The notes below the pieces were generated by a model that searched no databases, was not told the DNA's origin, and worked only from the letters and a program-made list of their open reading frames with translations. Shown here piece after piece: positions 16,596 to 25,560 of a stretch of 37,355 nt of DNA; the first letter of the stretch is position 1, and each line of letters begins with the position of its first letter. A program made the translations under genes and the position numbers. The stretch is from Acidimicrobiales bacterium (GTDB taxonomy: Bacteria > Actinomycetota > Acidimicrobiia > Acidimicrobiales > RAAP-2). The DNA lies in NCBI GenBank assembly GCA_015478655.1, contig JADMIJ010000041.1, positions 1-37,355 of the forward strand. Reading direction: 5' to 3'.

Positions 16596-16773
16596 CGATT
16601 GGTCCTGGCGGGAGCGAAGCAGGCGCGCCCCACATGGGCGAGGGGAGTCATCGGACCGTCGAGGGTGACCTGGCTTCGGCTCCCGCGGTGGCTACTCTCG
16701 ATACCGGAGCGACGCGGCCGTCCGGCCGGAATGGTGCTCCCCAGCCTTCGTCGGACACGCATCACCAGGAGCC

Positions 16774-17946
16774 ATGGTCGAATACTCGATACTCACTCCC
16801 CCGCCACGTCGACATCGCCCCGTCGTGATCTCAGTGATCGTCATCGTCGTGGCGGCCGTCGCCGTGGGGGCCTTTGCCCTCGGAAGGCACCGTCAGGCCA
16901 GTGGTCACGGGCCCCGGGTCAACGCCGCCGGTGCCACCGCCACGACGATCGCCAAGGCCCTGACCATCGTCTCCACCAGCCCGGCGGCAGGCGCCACCGG
17001 CATCCCCTCAGACCAGGTGGTCACCGTACAACTGTCATCACCGGTCGATGGCGGTTCGGGAATGCCGACCTTCGATCCGCCGGTGCCCGGGACCTGGACG
17101 AAGGTCGGCCCGACCACCCTCTCGTTCGCAGCCACCGCGCCCCTGGTGCCGACCGTGACCGAGACCCTCACCATTCCCGCCGGGGCGTCCGGGCTTCGCG
17201 GCACCCACGGCGCGCTGCTCGCCGCCCCGGTGACGGCGTCCTTCACCGTTACCCAGGCCAGCACGGAACGACTCCAACAGCTGTTGGCGCAACTCGGCTA
17301 CCTTCCCGTCTCCTTCACCCCGGCCGCACCCCTCGCCTCTCCGATTGAAGCGCTCACCGCCCAGACCGGCAGTTTCGACTGGCGCTGGGCGGGGACCCCG
17401 CCTTCCCTCGCATCGCTGTGGACCGAGGGGTCTGAGAATGTCATCACCAAGGGGGCGGTGATGAACTTCGAGAGCCAGCACGGGCTCACCGTGGACGGCC
17501 TGGTCGGACGGAGGGTGTGGTCGGCACTGCTCTCCGACGTGGCCACCGGCAGGGTCAACGCCAACCCCTATACCTATGCCCTGGTGTCCAAGCAACTTCC
17601 GGAGGCGATGACCCTCTTCGCCAACGGCGCTCCGGTGATGGTCAACGTCCCGGTCAACACCGGGGCGCCGGGGGCCGACACGGTCGACGGCACCTACCCG
17701 GTGTTCGAGCACGTCACCAGCTCGAGGATGCAGGGAACCAATCCGGACGGCTCCACCTACGACGACCCCGCCGTCCCCTGGGCCAGCTACTTCAACGGAG
17801 GAGATGCCTTGCACGGTTTCGTGCGGGCGACCTACGGCTCGCCTCAGAGCAACGGCTGCGTCGAGATGGCCATCTCGTCCGCCGCCCAGGCGTGGCCACT
17901 CACCCCCATCGGCACCCTGGTCAGCGTGGTCGGTCCCGCCACCTGA
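16774..17946 (+). CDS. L,D-transpeptidase-like (YkuD) protein with N-terminal anchor
   Basis: A 390-residue protein: a short cytoplasmic start, one membrane segment (PVVISVIVIVVAAVAVGAFA, about residues 16-35), an Ig-like region around residues 65-150, a peptidoglycan-binding-like stretch (GAVMNFESQHGLTVDGLVGR) and a C-terminal YkuD catalytic domain. The catalytic region reads HGFVRATYGSPQSNGCVEM: the first His and the Cys are present, but the second His of the usual SHGC is Asn and the following Arg is Glu. Family members cross-link peptidoglycan with 3-3 links or attach proteins to it, outside the membrane. The gene stands alone on the plus strand, 205 bases after the phosphoesterase gene. 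Confidence 0.85.
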   Translation: MVEYSILTPPPRRHRPVVISVIVIVVAAVAVGAFALGRHRQASGHGPRVNAAGATATTIAKALTIVSTSPAAGATGIPSDQVVTVQLSSPVDGGSGMPTFDPPVPGTWTKVGPTTLSFAATAPLVPTVTETLTIPAGASGLRGTHGALLAAPVTASFTVTQASTERLQQLLAQLGYLPVSFTPAAPLASPIEALTAQTGSFDWRWAGTPPSLASLWTEGSENVITKGAVMNFESQHGLTVDGLVGRRVWSALLSDVATGRVNANPYTYALVSKQLPEAMTLFANGAPVMVNVPVNTGAPGADTVDGTYPVFEHVTSSRMQGTNPDGSTYDDPAVPWASYFNGGDALHGFVRATYGSPQSNGCVEMAISSAAQAWPLTPIGTLVSVVGPAT

Positions 17947-18087
17947 CCGATAGGGTGACCCGAGGCCGCGAGGCGAGCCACTTCGACCGGGCACCTACAG
18001 AGGCCCGACGAGTGGCATCCAGACCCACCCGTCCGCGGCGTTCACGAAACCTGGCATGGCCGGGAACTCGAGTCAGAAGGAGACACC

Positions 18088-19053
18088 ATGGAGATGGAGT
18101 ATCGGCGCCTGGGCAAGACCGGTCTGAAGGTCAGCGTGCTGTCCTTCGGCTCATGGGTGACGTTCGGTCCCCAGCTGGCGGGCAGCCTGGCCGAGGACTG
18201 CCTGGCCGCGGCGTACGACGCCGGGGTGAACTTCTTCGACAACGCCGAGGCGTACTCGGCCGGGGAGTCGGAGAGGATCATGGGTGAGGCCATCGCGTCC
18301 CTGGGGTGGCCGCGGCACAGCTACGTCCTCTCGACGAAGATCTTCTGGGGCATCCATCAGGGCGTCAACATGCGCAACACCCTCAATCGCAAGTACATCC
18401 TGCAAGCGTTGGACGGCTCGCTGGAGCGGTTCGGCCTCGACTTCGTTGACTTGGTCTACTGCCATCGCGCCGACCCGGAGACGCCGATCGAGGAGACGGT
18501 GTGGGCGATGTCGGAACTCATCTCCAGCGGGAAGGCGCTCTACTGGGGCACGTCAGAGTGGTCGGCGGCCGAGCTCCGGGAAGCCTGGGACGTCGCCGAC
18601 CGGCACCACCTGCACAAGCCGGTGGTGGAACAACCCCAGTACAACCTGCTGTGGCGCGATCGGGTGGAGCAGGAGTACGCCCCGCTCTACGACGGCATCG
18701 GGTTGGGGCTGACCACCTGGAGTCCGCTGAGCTCGGGCCTCCTCTCGGGCAAGTACCTCGACGGTGTGCCGGAGGGATCGCGCGCCACCCTGCCCGGCTA
18801 CGAGTGGCTGCGCAACCTGTTGACCGATCCCCGCCGCAACGACAAGGTTCGCTCGCTCGGATCGATCGCCGAGGAACTCGACTGCTCACTGGCCCAGCTG
18901 TCCATCGCCTGGTGCGCCAAAAACCCGCGGGTGTCCACGGTGATCACCGGGGCGAGCCGCGTCGAGCAGGTCCGTGAGAACCTCGGCGCGCTCGACGTGC
19001 TCCCCAAGCTCACCGACGATGTGATGGCCCGCATCGAAAAGGTGACAGCCTGA
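18088..19053 (+). CDS. Aldo/keto reductase, KCNAB (potassium-channel beta-subunit) type
   Basis: A 321-residue TIM-barrel oxidoreductase with an excellent site (AGAAGGAG before ATG 18088). [20 protein letters not shown] is the typical start; the tetrad is visible as D and Y in [10 protein letters not shown] in VLSTKIFW and H in [14 protein letters not shown] binding is supported by [13 protein letters not shown] and [14 protein letters not shown]. The extra [20 protein letters not shown] stretch matches Kv-beta-like members (AKR6 group). It should reduce aldehydes or ketones in the cytoplasm; the substrate is unknown. Convergent with the 4-TM gene, with only 14 bases between. Confidence 0.93.
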   Translation: MEMEYRRLGKTGLKVSVLSFGSWVTFGPQLAGSLAEDCLAAAYDAGVNFFDNAEAYSAGESERIMGEAIASLGWPRHSYVLSTKIFWGIHQGVNMRNTLNRKYILQALDGSLERFGLDFVDLVYCHRADPETPIEETVWAMSELISSGKALYWGTSEWSAAELREAWDVADRHHLHKPVVEQPQYNLLWRDRVEQEYAPLYDGIGLGLTTWSPLSSGLLSGKYLDGVPEGSRATLPGYEWLRNLLTDPRRNDKVRSLGSIAEELDCSLAQLSIAWCAKNPRVSTVITGASRVEQVRENLGALDVLPKLTDDVMARIEKVTA

Positions 19054-19067
19054 AGTCCGCCATCGGG

Positions 19068-19598
19068 TCACCCCACGGGGCCGTTGTGCGCACCGCCTCC
19101 GTGGCCTCTCCGGTGCGGGCCGGCGCCATAGGTGAACTCGTCGAGATGGGCCAGGTGCAGGACCTGTCGGTTGACCCGACGGGCCAGGTGCAATGAGAAC
19201 AGTGCGGCCGGGATCTCGACCACCAGAGCCAGGAGGATCGCCAGGAGTATGGCGCCGCGCCCGTTGGAGGTGGTGACATCGAACCACGCGTCGACGAAGA
19301 GCAGGGTGGCGGTGGCGGTGGCGGCGAACGTGACCCTGGGATCCACCCGGAAGGCCATGTACGCGGTTCGCACGATGACGAAGACCAGCAAGCAATCGAA
19401 GCCGACCCACGCGGCGCGATAGTGGACTTCGAGGTTGCGCCTGGGGAGGCTGACGGCCAGGTAGCCGATCCAGGGCAGGAGGGCGACGGCCGCCACCGTG
19501 TAGAGCCACGCCCATCGGCGTGCTCGTCGCACCACCTCGGGGCGAGTCAGTAGAGGGACCTCTTCCGGCGGTGGCCCGGTGGGCCCGGCATCCGTCAC
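19068..19598 (-). CDS. Hypothetical four-helix membrane protein
   Basis: A 176-residue protein from GTG 19598 (the frame is open to 19754, but that part looks noncoding). After an acidic N-terminus (PPPEEVPLLTRPEVVRRARR) there are four hydrophobic segments: WLYTVAAVALLPWIGYLAV, AAWVGFDCLLVFVIVRTAYM, VTFAATATATLLFVDAWFDV and AILLAILLALVVEIPAALFSL. The C-terminus is His- and Gly-rich (HRRGHGGGAHNG), possibly metal-binding. I recall similar unnamed proteins in actinobacteria but cannot name a function. It follows the polyphosphate kinase gene on the same strand by 112 bases. Confidence 0.7.
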   Translation of the reverse strand: MTDAGPTGPPPEEVPLLTRPEVVRRARRWAWLYTVAAVALLPWIGYLAVSLPRRNLEVHYRAAWVGFDCLLVFVIVRTAYMAFRVDPRVTFAATATATLLFVDAWFDVTTSNGRGAILLAILLALVVEIPAALFSLHLARRVNRQVLHLAHLDEFTYGAGPHRRGHGGGAHNGPVG

Positions 19599-19710
19599 GG
19601 AATCAAGCCTATGGGCCACCCCGGGCCACGCTCTCGTTGTCCATGCTTCCCCGAGCTGCGGTGGGCCATGTCCGATGGGACTGATCCGCAAGAAGCGGAC
19701 GACAGGCCCG

Positions 19711-21834
19711 CTACCGGGCGGGTACGGGTCGGAGCGGGTCGTCGAACGGCACACTGCGCTCCAAGGCGGCCGCTTGCAGGGCGTCCTGGGCGCTTACCCC
19801 TTGGACCTTCGGGATGCGGTGCCAGCGGCCGCCGGGATCGAGCGACCACCCCTGGGTGTCGTCGGCCATATTGAGCCGGAGGATCTCCTCGAGCTGCACC
19901 ACGGCCTCGGGGTCGGCCACCGGAATCATGGCTTCGACCCGACGGTCGAGGTTGCGGCGCCGGAGATCGGCGGAACCGATGTAGTAGGTGGCCGGGCCGC
20001 CGGCACCGCCCCCGAAGCGCAGGATACGGGAGTGCTCGAGGAATCGCCCCACGATGGAGCGCACCCGGATGTTGTCCGACAACCCCGGGACCCCCGGTCG
20101 GAGGCAGCAGATGCCGCGGATGACCAGGTCGATGGGAACGCCCGCCTGTGAGGCGCGGTAAAGGGCGTCGATGACGGCGACGTCGTCGAGGCCGTTCACC
20201 TTGATCACGATGCGGCCGTCGGGCCCGGCCAGCGCCTGTTCGTCGATGCAGTCGACCACCCGGTCGCGGATGCCGCCCGGCGAGGTGACCAATTCCTCGT
20301 AGCGGGGGGGCTGGCTGAACCCGGTGATGTAGTTGAAGAAGCGGGTGACGTCCGCTCCGAGGGCGGCCCGTGAGGACAACACGCCCAGGTCCTCGTAGAT
20401 GCGGGCGGTCTTCGGGTTGTAGTTCCCGGTGCCGACATGGCAGTAGAGGCGCACGGCGTCAGCGTCCTGGCGGACGACCAGGGTCGTCTTGGCGTGGGTC
20501 TTGAGGCCCATCAGCCCGTAGATGACGTGGGCCCCCGCCTCTTCGAGCGCTCGGGCCCATCCGATGTTGGCCTCCTCGTCGAACCGCGCTGTCACCTCGA
20601 CCAGCACGGCTACCTGCTTCCCGTGCTCGGCCGCCCGCACCAGCGCCGCCACCACCGGGCTGTCACCAGATGTCCGATACAGGCACTGTTTGATGGCCAG
20701 CACGTGGGGATCGTCGGCCGCTTCGTTCATCAACTCCTGGACCGAGGCCGAAAAGGAGTCGTAGGGATGGTGGACCAGGACATCCTGGCGGTCGAGCACG
20801 GTGAAGATGCTGGCGTCCTCCTCCCGCTCCACCGTGGCCAAGGCCGGAGGGATCAACGGTGTCCACGGTTCGTCGTGCAGCTCCGGACGATCGAGGGCGT
20901 GGATGGTCCACAGGCAGTCGAGCCCCAAGGGGCCGGCGAAGCGATACACGTCGTCGGGGCCCAGCCCCAACTCGTCGGTGAGCCGCTCCACCGGGCCTTC
21001 CGAGGTCCTCGAATCGATCTCGAGGCGTACCACCGGCAGGAATCGACGTCGGCGCAACTCCTCCTGGAGAGCCAGCAACAGGTCGTCGGCGGCATCGTCG
21101 TCGAGGGCCAGGTCGGCGTCGCGGGTCACCCGGAAGATGCACGGATCTCCCACATCCATGCCCGGGAACAGTTCGTCGATGAACGCCACCAATGTCTGCT
21201 CGAGAGGGACGAACCGATCGCCGTCGGGAAGGCGGAGCAGCCGGGCCACGTTGGGTGGCACCTTGACCCGGGCGAATCGGGAGGTGTCGTCGTTGCGGTT
21301 CCGGACCTCGACGCCGACGTTCAGCGAGAGGTTGGAGATATAGGGGAACGGATGGCTGGGGTCGACGGTCAGGGGGGTGACCACCGGGAGGATGAGACGG
21401 TCGAACAACTCGTGCAGATAGGAGCGGTCCGCCTGCCCCAACGAGTCCCAGTCACACAACTCGATGCCCTGGTCGGCGAGTGCCGGGCTCAATTCCCCCA
21501 GCAACAGGGTCTCCTGTCGGCGGACCATGCGTTCGAGGGAGTCCCGCACATCCGCCAGCAGCCGGTCGGGCGTGCTCCCGTTGAGGGCCAGGCTCTTGAT
21601 GCCGGCCACCACCTGCCTCCGCAGGCCGGCCACCTGGACTTGGAAGAACTCATCGATCCGCTCGCTGAACAGGACCAGGAATTTGACCCGCTCGAGGAGT
21701 GGGATGTCAGGATCCGCCACCAGGTCGAGGAGCCGGTCGTTGAAATCGAGGTCGGAGAGTTGGCGGGCGAAGTACCTAGGGCCGGCATCCGGCACCACCC
21801 CTGCCTTGGCACCCGGTGCCGCCTCCACGATCAT
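19711..21834 (-). CDS. ppk1: Polyphosphate kinase 1
   Basis: A 707-residue full-length Ppk1, which makes polyphosphate reversibly from ATP. The N-terminal domain begins RYFARQLSDLDFNDRLLDL and ends before the head domain; the middle has FPYISNLSLNVGV and VHHPYDSF. The catalytic core, made of two phospholipase-D-like halves, shows GLMGLKTHAKTTLVV with the phosphorylated His (KTHAK), YCHVGTGNYNPKTARIYEDL, then RSIVGRFLEHSRI and the nucleotide-contact region DLRRRNLDRRVEAMIPV. Start at ATG 21834; stop TAG. It is divergent from the inorganic pyrophosphatase gene 108 bases away, so phosphate storage and pyrophosphate removal are paired here. Confidence 0.97.
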   Translation of the reverse strand: MIVEAAPGAKAGVVPDAGPRYFARQLSDLDFNDRLLDLVADPDIPLLERVKFLVLFSERIDEFFQVQVAGLRRQVVAGIKSLALNGSTPDRLLADVRDSLERMVRRQETLLLGELSPALADQGIELCDWDSLGQADRSYLHELFDRLILPVVTPLTVDPSHPFPYISNLSLNVGVEVRNRNDDTSRFARVKVPPNVARLLRLPDGDRFVPLEQTLVAFIDELFPGMDVGDPCIFRVTRDADLALDDDAADDLLLALQEELRRRRFLPVVRLEIDSRTSEGPVERLTDELGLGPDDVYRFAGPLGLDCLWTIHALDRPELHDEPWTPLIPPALATVEREEDASIFTVLDRQDVLVHHPYDSFSASVQELMNEAADDPHVLAIKQCLYRTSGDSPVVAALVRAAEHGKQVAVLVEVTARFDEEANIGWARALEEAGAHVIYGLMGLKTHAKTTLVVRQDADAVRLYCHVGTGNYNPKTARIYEDLGVLSSRAALGADVTRFFNYITGFSQPPRYEELVTSPGGIRDRVVDCIDEQALAGPDGRIVIKVNGLDDVAVIDALYRASQAGVPIDLVIRGICCLRPGVPGLSDNIRVRSIVGRFLEHSRILRFGGGAGGPATYYIGSADLRRRNLDRRVEAMIPVADPEAVVQLEEILRLNMADDTQGWSLDPGGRWHRIPKVQGVSAQDALQAAALERSVPFDDPLRPVPAR

Positions 21835-21942
21835 CCGCCCACGTTACAACCAAGGTCCACCGGTCCCCTTGGGAAGCGCCGTGCGACTGGATCAACGGTG
21901 GGACACAATGAGGTCCGGCGATCTGGGGCGAAAGGCAACTGG

Positions 21943-22443
21943 GTGAACATCGACCGCACGATCGAAGTGATGGTGGAGATCCCTCGGGGCAGCCGGAACA
22001 AATATGAGTACGACCACGAGCGCCACCTCATGCGGCTCGACCGGCGCCTGTTCTCCGCCACCTTCTATCCCGCCGACTACGGGTTCGTCCCAGACACGCT
22101 GGCCGAAGACGGTGATCCCCTGGACGTGCTCGTTCTCCTGGACGAGCCCACCTTCCCAGGCTGTCTGGTCGAGAGCCGACCGGTGGGCGTCTTCCTGATG
22201 AGTGACGAGAAGGGGCCTGATGCCAAGATCATCTCCGTGGCCTGCGGCGATCCCATGTGGGAGGCCGTCAGGGACCTCGACGGGCTGCCGCCCCATCTGA
22301 CGATGGAGATCGCGCACTTCTTCGACGTCTACAAGGACCTCGAGCCCGACAAGGGCACCAAACTCCAGGGATTCGACGGGGTGGAGGCGGCGTGGGCAGA
22401 GATCGACCGCTCATTCGAACGGGCCCGGACCCCTGATTCCTGA
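21943..22443 (+). CDS. ppa: Inorganic pyrophosphatase, family I
   Basis: A 166-residue soluble enzyme hydrolysing pyrophosphate to phosphate. VEIPRGSRNKYEYD, YPADYGFVPDTLAEDGDPLD (the DxDPxD metal signature is EDGDPLD) and DLEPDKGTKLQGFDG are all family I hallmarks, and the length is standard for the hexameric bacterial form. Starts at GTG 21943 with AAGG upstream; the open frame to the left is the shadow of the ppk1 gene on the other strand. Divergent from ppk1. Confidence 0.97.
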   Translation: MNIDRTIEVMVEIPRGSRNKYEYDHERHLMRLDRRLFSATFYPADYGFVPDTLAEDGDPLDVLVLLDEPTFPGCLVESRPVGVFLMSDEKGPDAKIISVACGDPMWEAVRDLDGLPPHLTMEIAHFFDVYKDLEPDKGTKLQGFDGVEAAWAEIDRSFERARTPDS

Positions 22444-22501
22444 GTCACCAAGGCACCGGTCAGAGGGTGGCGATCTCGGAACAGACATCCAGGCCGGCAG
22501 A

Positions 22502-22768
22502 TCAAGCGAGGACCTGCGCCTTCGCGGCGGTGAACTCTTCGTCGGTGAGGGCCCCGGACTCGTGCAGGGACGCCAACTGCTGAAGCTGGGCGATGCGGTC
22601 GGTTGCAGCAGGGACCGGTGCGGGAGGAGCGGGGGGTGGCGCCGCCTCCGGCTGTTGAGCCCCGGCCGATCCTTGCATGGCCCGGTTGGTGCCCGCCTTG
22701 GCCCCCATATAGGCAACGCCCCCGACGGCGGCTGCCCGGAGCAGTGGTCGCCTGCGCATGAATGGCAT
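22502..22768 (-). CDS. Small SHOCT-domain protein
   Basis: An 88-residue protein from ATG 22768 with a strong site (AAGGAGG). A basic start MPFMRRRPLLRAAAVGGVAYMG suggests a weak membrane or glycine-rich segment, followed by a Pro/Ala-rich linker and a C-terminal SHOCT motif: DRIAQLQQLASLHESGALTD then EEFTAAKAQVLA. SHOCT is a short C-terminal oligomerisation motif. Function unknown. It lies 23 bases after the CMD-like gene and probably shares its transcript. Confidence 0.85.
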   Translation of the reverse strand: MPFMRRRPLLRAAAVGGVAYMGAKAGTNRAMQGSAGAQQPEAAPPPAPPAPVPAATDRIAQLQQLASLHESGALTDEEFTAAKAQVLA

Positions 22769-22791
22769 TCAGGTACCTCCTTGCTTGGTTC

Positions 22792-23136
22792 TTAGTCCTG
22801 CTCGGCCTCGAGGTCGATACCGAGGGCGAAGGCGAGCTCGGCGGCAGCGGACACGATGCGGACGTTGCCGACGGTGGGATTGAGGGCCACCAGAAGGCCG
22901 AGGATCTCCTCGGGCGAGACTCCGGCCTCGAGTGCGAAGGCCACCTGGAACACATAGGAGGCCGGTGCGGCATCGGCGGCGATCAGTGCCGCGATGTTCA
23001 CCATTGCGTACGTCTTGGGGTCGAGGCCGGATGCATCGAGATTGTCGAGGCGAGCCTGGAACAATCCTTCGAGCGCACTGGCATCGTGCTGGGCCACCCC
23101 GATGAGCACATCGCTGGTTCCGCGAGAGACGGGCAT
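22792..23136 (-). CDS. Carboxymuconolactone decarboxylase (CMD)-family protein
   Basis: A 114-residue all-helical protein with GGAGG before ATG 23136. The core LDPKTYAMVNIAALIAADAA with SYVFQVAFALEAGVSPEEIL and LGLLVALNPTVGNVRIVSAA is the CMD/AhpD fold. The protein contains no Cys, so it lacks the CxxC peroxidase centre of AhpD and is more like the decarboxylase-like branch. Substrate unknown. Likely co-transcribed with the SHOCT gene; stop TAA. Confidence 0.85.
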   Translation of the reverse strand: MPVSRGTSDVLIGVAQHDASALEGLFQARLDNLDASGLDPKTYAMVNIAALIAADAAPASYVFQVAFALEAGVSPEEILGLLVALNPTVGNVRIVSAAAELAFALGIDLEAEQD

Positions 23137-23425
23137 GGACTTCCTCCGTTCGTCGTTCTCGTTCCGGCGGGATCAACGGGCTGCATCCCGGGCGCGAACC
23201 GTGGTGCTGATCTGCGATCACCCTACCGGATGGGGCTCAGGCGTTCTCGCCGAGCGCGCTCGAATCGGTGACATCCTTCGCCATGCCGAGAGGTATCGGC
23301 CCGGTCCGGCACGCCGTATAGGATTCGGGGTATCACCGATCGGGGCGGGAAGCGGGCAAGTCCGTCACCGGAATCCAAACGCCCATGCGTGTTGTTTGGC
23401 TTCTACCGGCTCGGTGAATCCGTAA

Positions 23426-23499
23426 GGGGATGTAGCTCAGTTGGCTAGAGCACCTGCTTTGCAAGCAGGGGGTCACGGGTTCGAGTCCCGTCATCTCCA
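23426..23499 (+). tRNA. tRNA-Ala(TGC)
   Basis: Acceptor GGGGATG pairs with CATCTCC (one G-T pair), the D-arm is AGCTCAGTTGGCTAGAGC, the anticodon stem-loop is CCTGC-TTTGCAA-GCAGG with anticodon TGC, the T-arm is ACGGG-TTCGAGT-CCCGT, and the discriminator is A23499. CCA is not encoded. The antisense frame gives TGLEPVTPCLQS, a usual spurious tRNA-Ala product. Confidence 0.97.
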
Positions 23500-23538
23500 C
23501 GCCGTTGTCATAATCACAACTGTGAGAGTTCGGTAGGT

Positions 23539-23629
23539 CTGTCCCACTCTGGCTCCGCCACCTGTGTCCCACTCTTCGGCCCGGCTTCGGCTGCTGGGCG
23601 ACACTGGCTCCGGTACCTGTGTCCCACTC
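23539..23629. repeat. Short direct repeats after tRNA-Ala
   Basis: A 26-base unit at 23549-23574 recurs at 23604-23629 with two mismatches; both end in CCTGTGTCCCACTC, and a shorter CTGTCCCACTC stands at 23539-23549. Spaced repeats like these just after a tRNA resemble the multiple terminal repeats of IS21-type elements, but no transposase is present. Possible remnant end. Confidence 0.6.
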
Positions 23630-23651
23630 GCTCCATTGCTCGAGCGGTCGC

Positions 23652-24908
23652 TCAGAACGAGTCGTGGGAGTTGGGCAGGGACGACGTCTGCCACGTGACC
23701 CCCACGCACATCTCGTCGGATGATCCGTCGCCGAACGTGACGAAATGCGGCGGCGCCTTGCGGAGGACCGGCAACTCTTGTGCCAGCCTGGGGTCATAGC
23801 TGCAGTTGATCTGTATTTTCTCGCCGCGACTCACCGGGATGGGCGCCACGTTGTACGCCTTTTGGTAGTCGAAGTTGTAGTTCGGGACGTTCAGGATGGT
23901 CTTGGCTTGCGGCGTCCCCGGATTGAGCACCATCGTGAACCCGACCCCCAACAGGTGCATGTGCGGCTGGATCCTGTCGATGTAGCCGTTCGATCCGACC
24001 CGCCACGTGCACGTGGCCGTATCACCGACGGGCGGGGCGTCCGGGCTTTCACCACATACCTGGTCGATGCCCTTGGCCATCACAACGCCGCCGGAGCCGA
24101 AGCGCTGGTCCAGGTAGTTGAGGGACGCCTGATAGTCGCACAGCGGCCCAGTCGCACTGGCCGAGCATGGGATGTTCGGCGGGGCGATCAGGTATTGGGA
24201 TTGCATCGGCAACAGCGGCGTGGACATCGGTACCGTGTTGAGCACGAGCCCGTTCGTGACCGGCTTGTCGCCCACCAGCAGGTTGTAGTGCACCTGCTCG
24301 ATCACCAGACTCCCCTTGGGCAGCGAGATCCCCGTACCCTTGGGAAGCACGTCTCCGCCGTGCCCAGGCGCCCACACGCTCAGGAAGGGGGTGCTGATGA
24401 AAGAGGCGAGCGACGCACCGGGCAGGGCTGGCGCGCCAAAGCACGTCCATCCCTTGCCGCTGGTGGCGTCATTGGCGGCGATGGCCTGAGCCGTCATGGA
24501 CGGAGGCACCAGGGCGAGCACGGCATGGTGGACCTCGGCACTGCCCGGATTGAACTGGCTCGAGATCACGTACGAGTTCTGGGTGATGTGCGGGTTGACC
24601 AAGCTGCAGTGGTAGTCGTCGGTCGCCCCCACCGCCGCCTGAGGCGCGTACCTCGGTGACGCCACCGACACGGTGGAGACAGGCGTTTGTGACGACGGGT
24701 TCGCCTTGGTCGCCCCCGAGGTGGCCGCCAGAGCCACCGCGCCCAGCACGCCCGCTACGAGCACCACGCCTATGGCCACGATCAGGGCCCGCGGCGTGCC
24801 CATGGCGCCCGCCAGGTGGCGCCGCTTCGGCGGGACAGGCCCTCCTGACGCCCCCTCGTCCGCTCGGTCGGCAGAGTCAGTGTCGGCGTGCTCGATGAGA
24901 TCCGTCAT
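23652..24908 (-). CDS. Cu type II (PHM/DBM-like) monooxygenase-fold protein
   Basis: A 418-residue protein with GGAGGGGAG before ATG 24908. Residues 1-45 are hydrophilic, then one membrane segment (ALIVAIGVVLVAGVLGAVAL) anchors a large extracytoplasmic domain. The domain shows the copper type II ascorbate-dependent monooxygenase pattern: DYHCSLVNPHI and SAEVHHAVLALVPP in the first half, then RIQPHMHLLGVGF (HxH copper ligands) and SSDEMCVGVTW (Met ligand) in the second. Cysteines are placed for disulphides. Relatives are peptidylglycine and dopamine hydroxylases, mostly eukaryotic; bacterial members have unknown substrates. It lies alone on the minus strand, 150 bases from tRNA-Ala. Confidence 0.75.
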   Translation of the reverse strand: MTDLIEHADTDSADRADEGASGGPVPPKRRHLAGAMGTPRALIVAIGVVLVAGVLGAVALAATSGATKANPSSQTPVSTVSVASPRYAPQAAVGATDDYHCSLVNPHITQNSYVISSQFNPGSAEVHHAVLALVPPSMTAQAIAANDATSGKGWTCFGAPALPGASLASFISTPFLSVWAPGHGGDVLPKGTGISLPKGSLVIEQVHYNLLVGDKPVTNGLVLNTVPMSTPLLPMQSQYLIAPPNIPCSASATGPLCDYQASLNYLDQRFGSGGVVMAKGIDQVCGESPDAPPVGDTATCTWRVGSNGYIDRIQPHMHLLGVGFTMVLNPGTPQAKTILNVPNYNFDYQKAYNVAPIPVSRGEKIQINCSYDPRLAQELPVLRKAPPHFVTFGDGSSDEMCVGVTWQTSSLPNSHDSF

Positions 24909-25560
24909 GGTCTCCCCTCCCGTCCTTGCACCGACTCGGCGTGGTACGGGACCCGCCCCAACCCGAGTGTGCCTGGTCCGAACGTTAACCCACGCCCGGC
25001 CCGAATGCCCTGGTAGCGGGGGGACCCTGCCCCGTGGAGTCCTAGGGGCGGGGCCGCGCCTCCATTGAGGGACCGTCGGGGTTCGAACGTGGTCCCATCA
25101 GTTCGGACGCCACCTGGCAGGGGACGGACCAATCCGCCGCAGCCAGCCCAGATCCAGACATTCGGCGACCGTTTCTCCTGGCCAGAAGCTCCAAGACGGG
25201 TTCGGACATGGTCCCCTTTGCTTGAACCAGTGTCACGTCGCGAGACACGGAGCGTCACTTCGATAGGGCGCAATGCACCGTCGACAATCCGGCAGGCTCC
25301 AGCTGAACGGCGAATAGATCGACAGATACAGCTCGATTGTGGCCTTGGCAGCGCGCCACTCCGCTCCCTGTCGACACGCCTCCTGCAGCACCCAGCCCGC
25401 CGACCCAGATGACCAGCCCAAATTTGGATGAGGAGGGAGTCATTTTGGGTTGCCGCGTCGCTTGTCACCATGGGCACGGTCCTCTTCCGGCGTGCCAGCA
25501 GTAACCTCAGCGGGGTGGGGCGCCAGTCCCTTTGGTCTTGAAGCCAGGAGGTTCAACTCA
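24909..25560. other. Long spacer, no gene recognised
   Basis: 650 bases between divergent genes. GGTTCGAACGTGGTCCC (25080-25096) recurs as GGTTCGGACATGGTCCC (25199-25215) with two differences. GCCCC and GGGGC around 25030-25056 could form a small hairpin. Short open frames on the minus strand (for example 25042-25248) match nothing I recognise. The amidohydrolase promoter should lie at the right end. Confidence 0.4.

Noticed and set aside
20437..21900. Long open frame on the plus strand leading into the pyrophosphatase
   Set aside because: It is the antisense of ppk1; only the part from 21943 has family sequence.
25042..25443. Transposase or integrase remnant on the minus strand
   Set aside because: The short frames show no DDE or tyrosine-recombinase motif that I can recognise.
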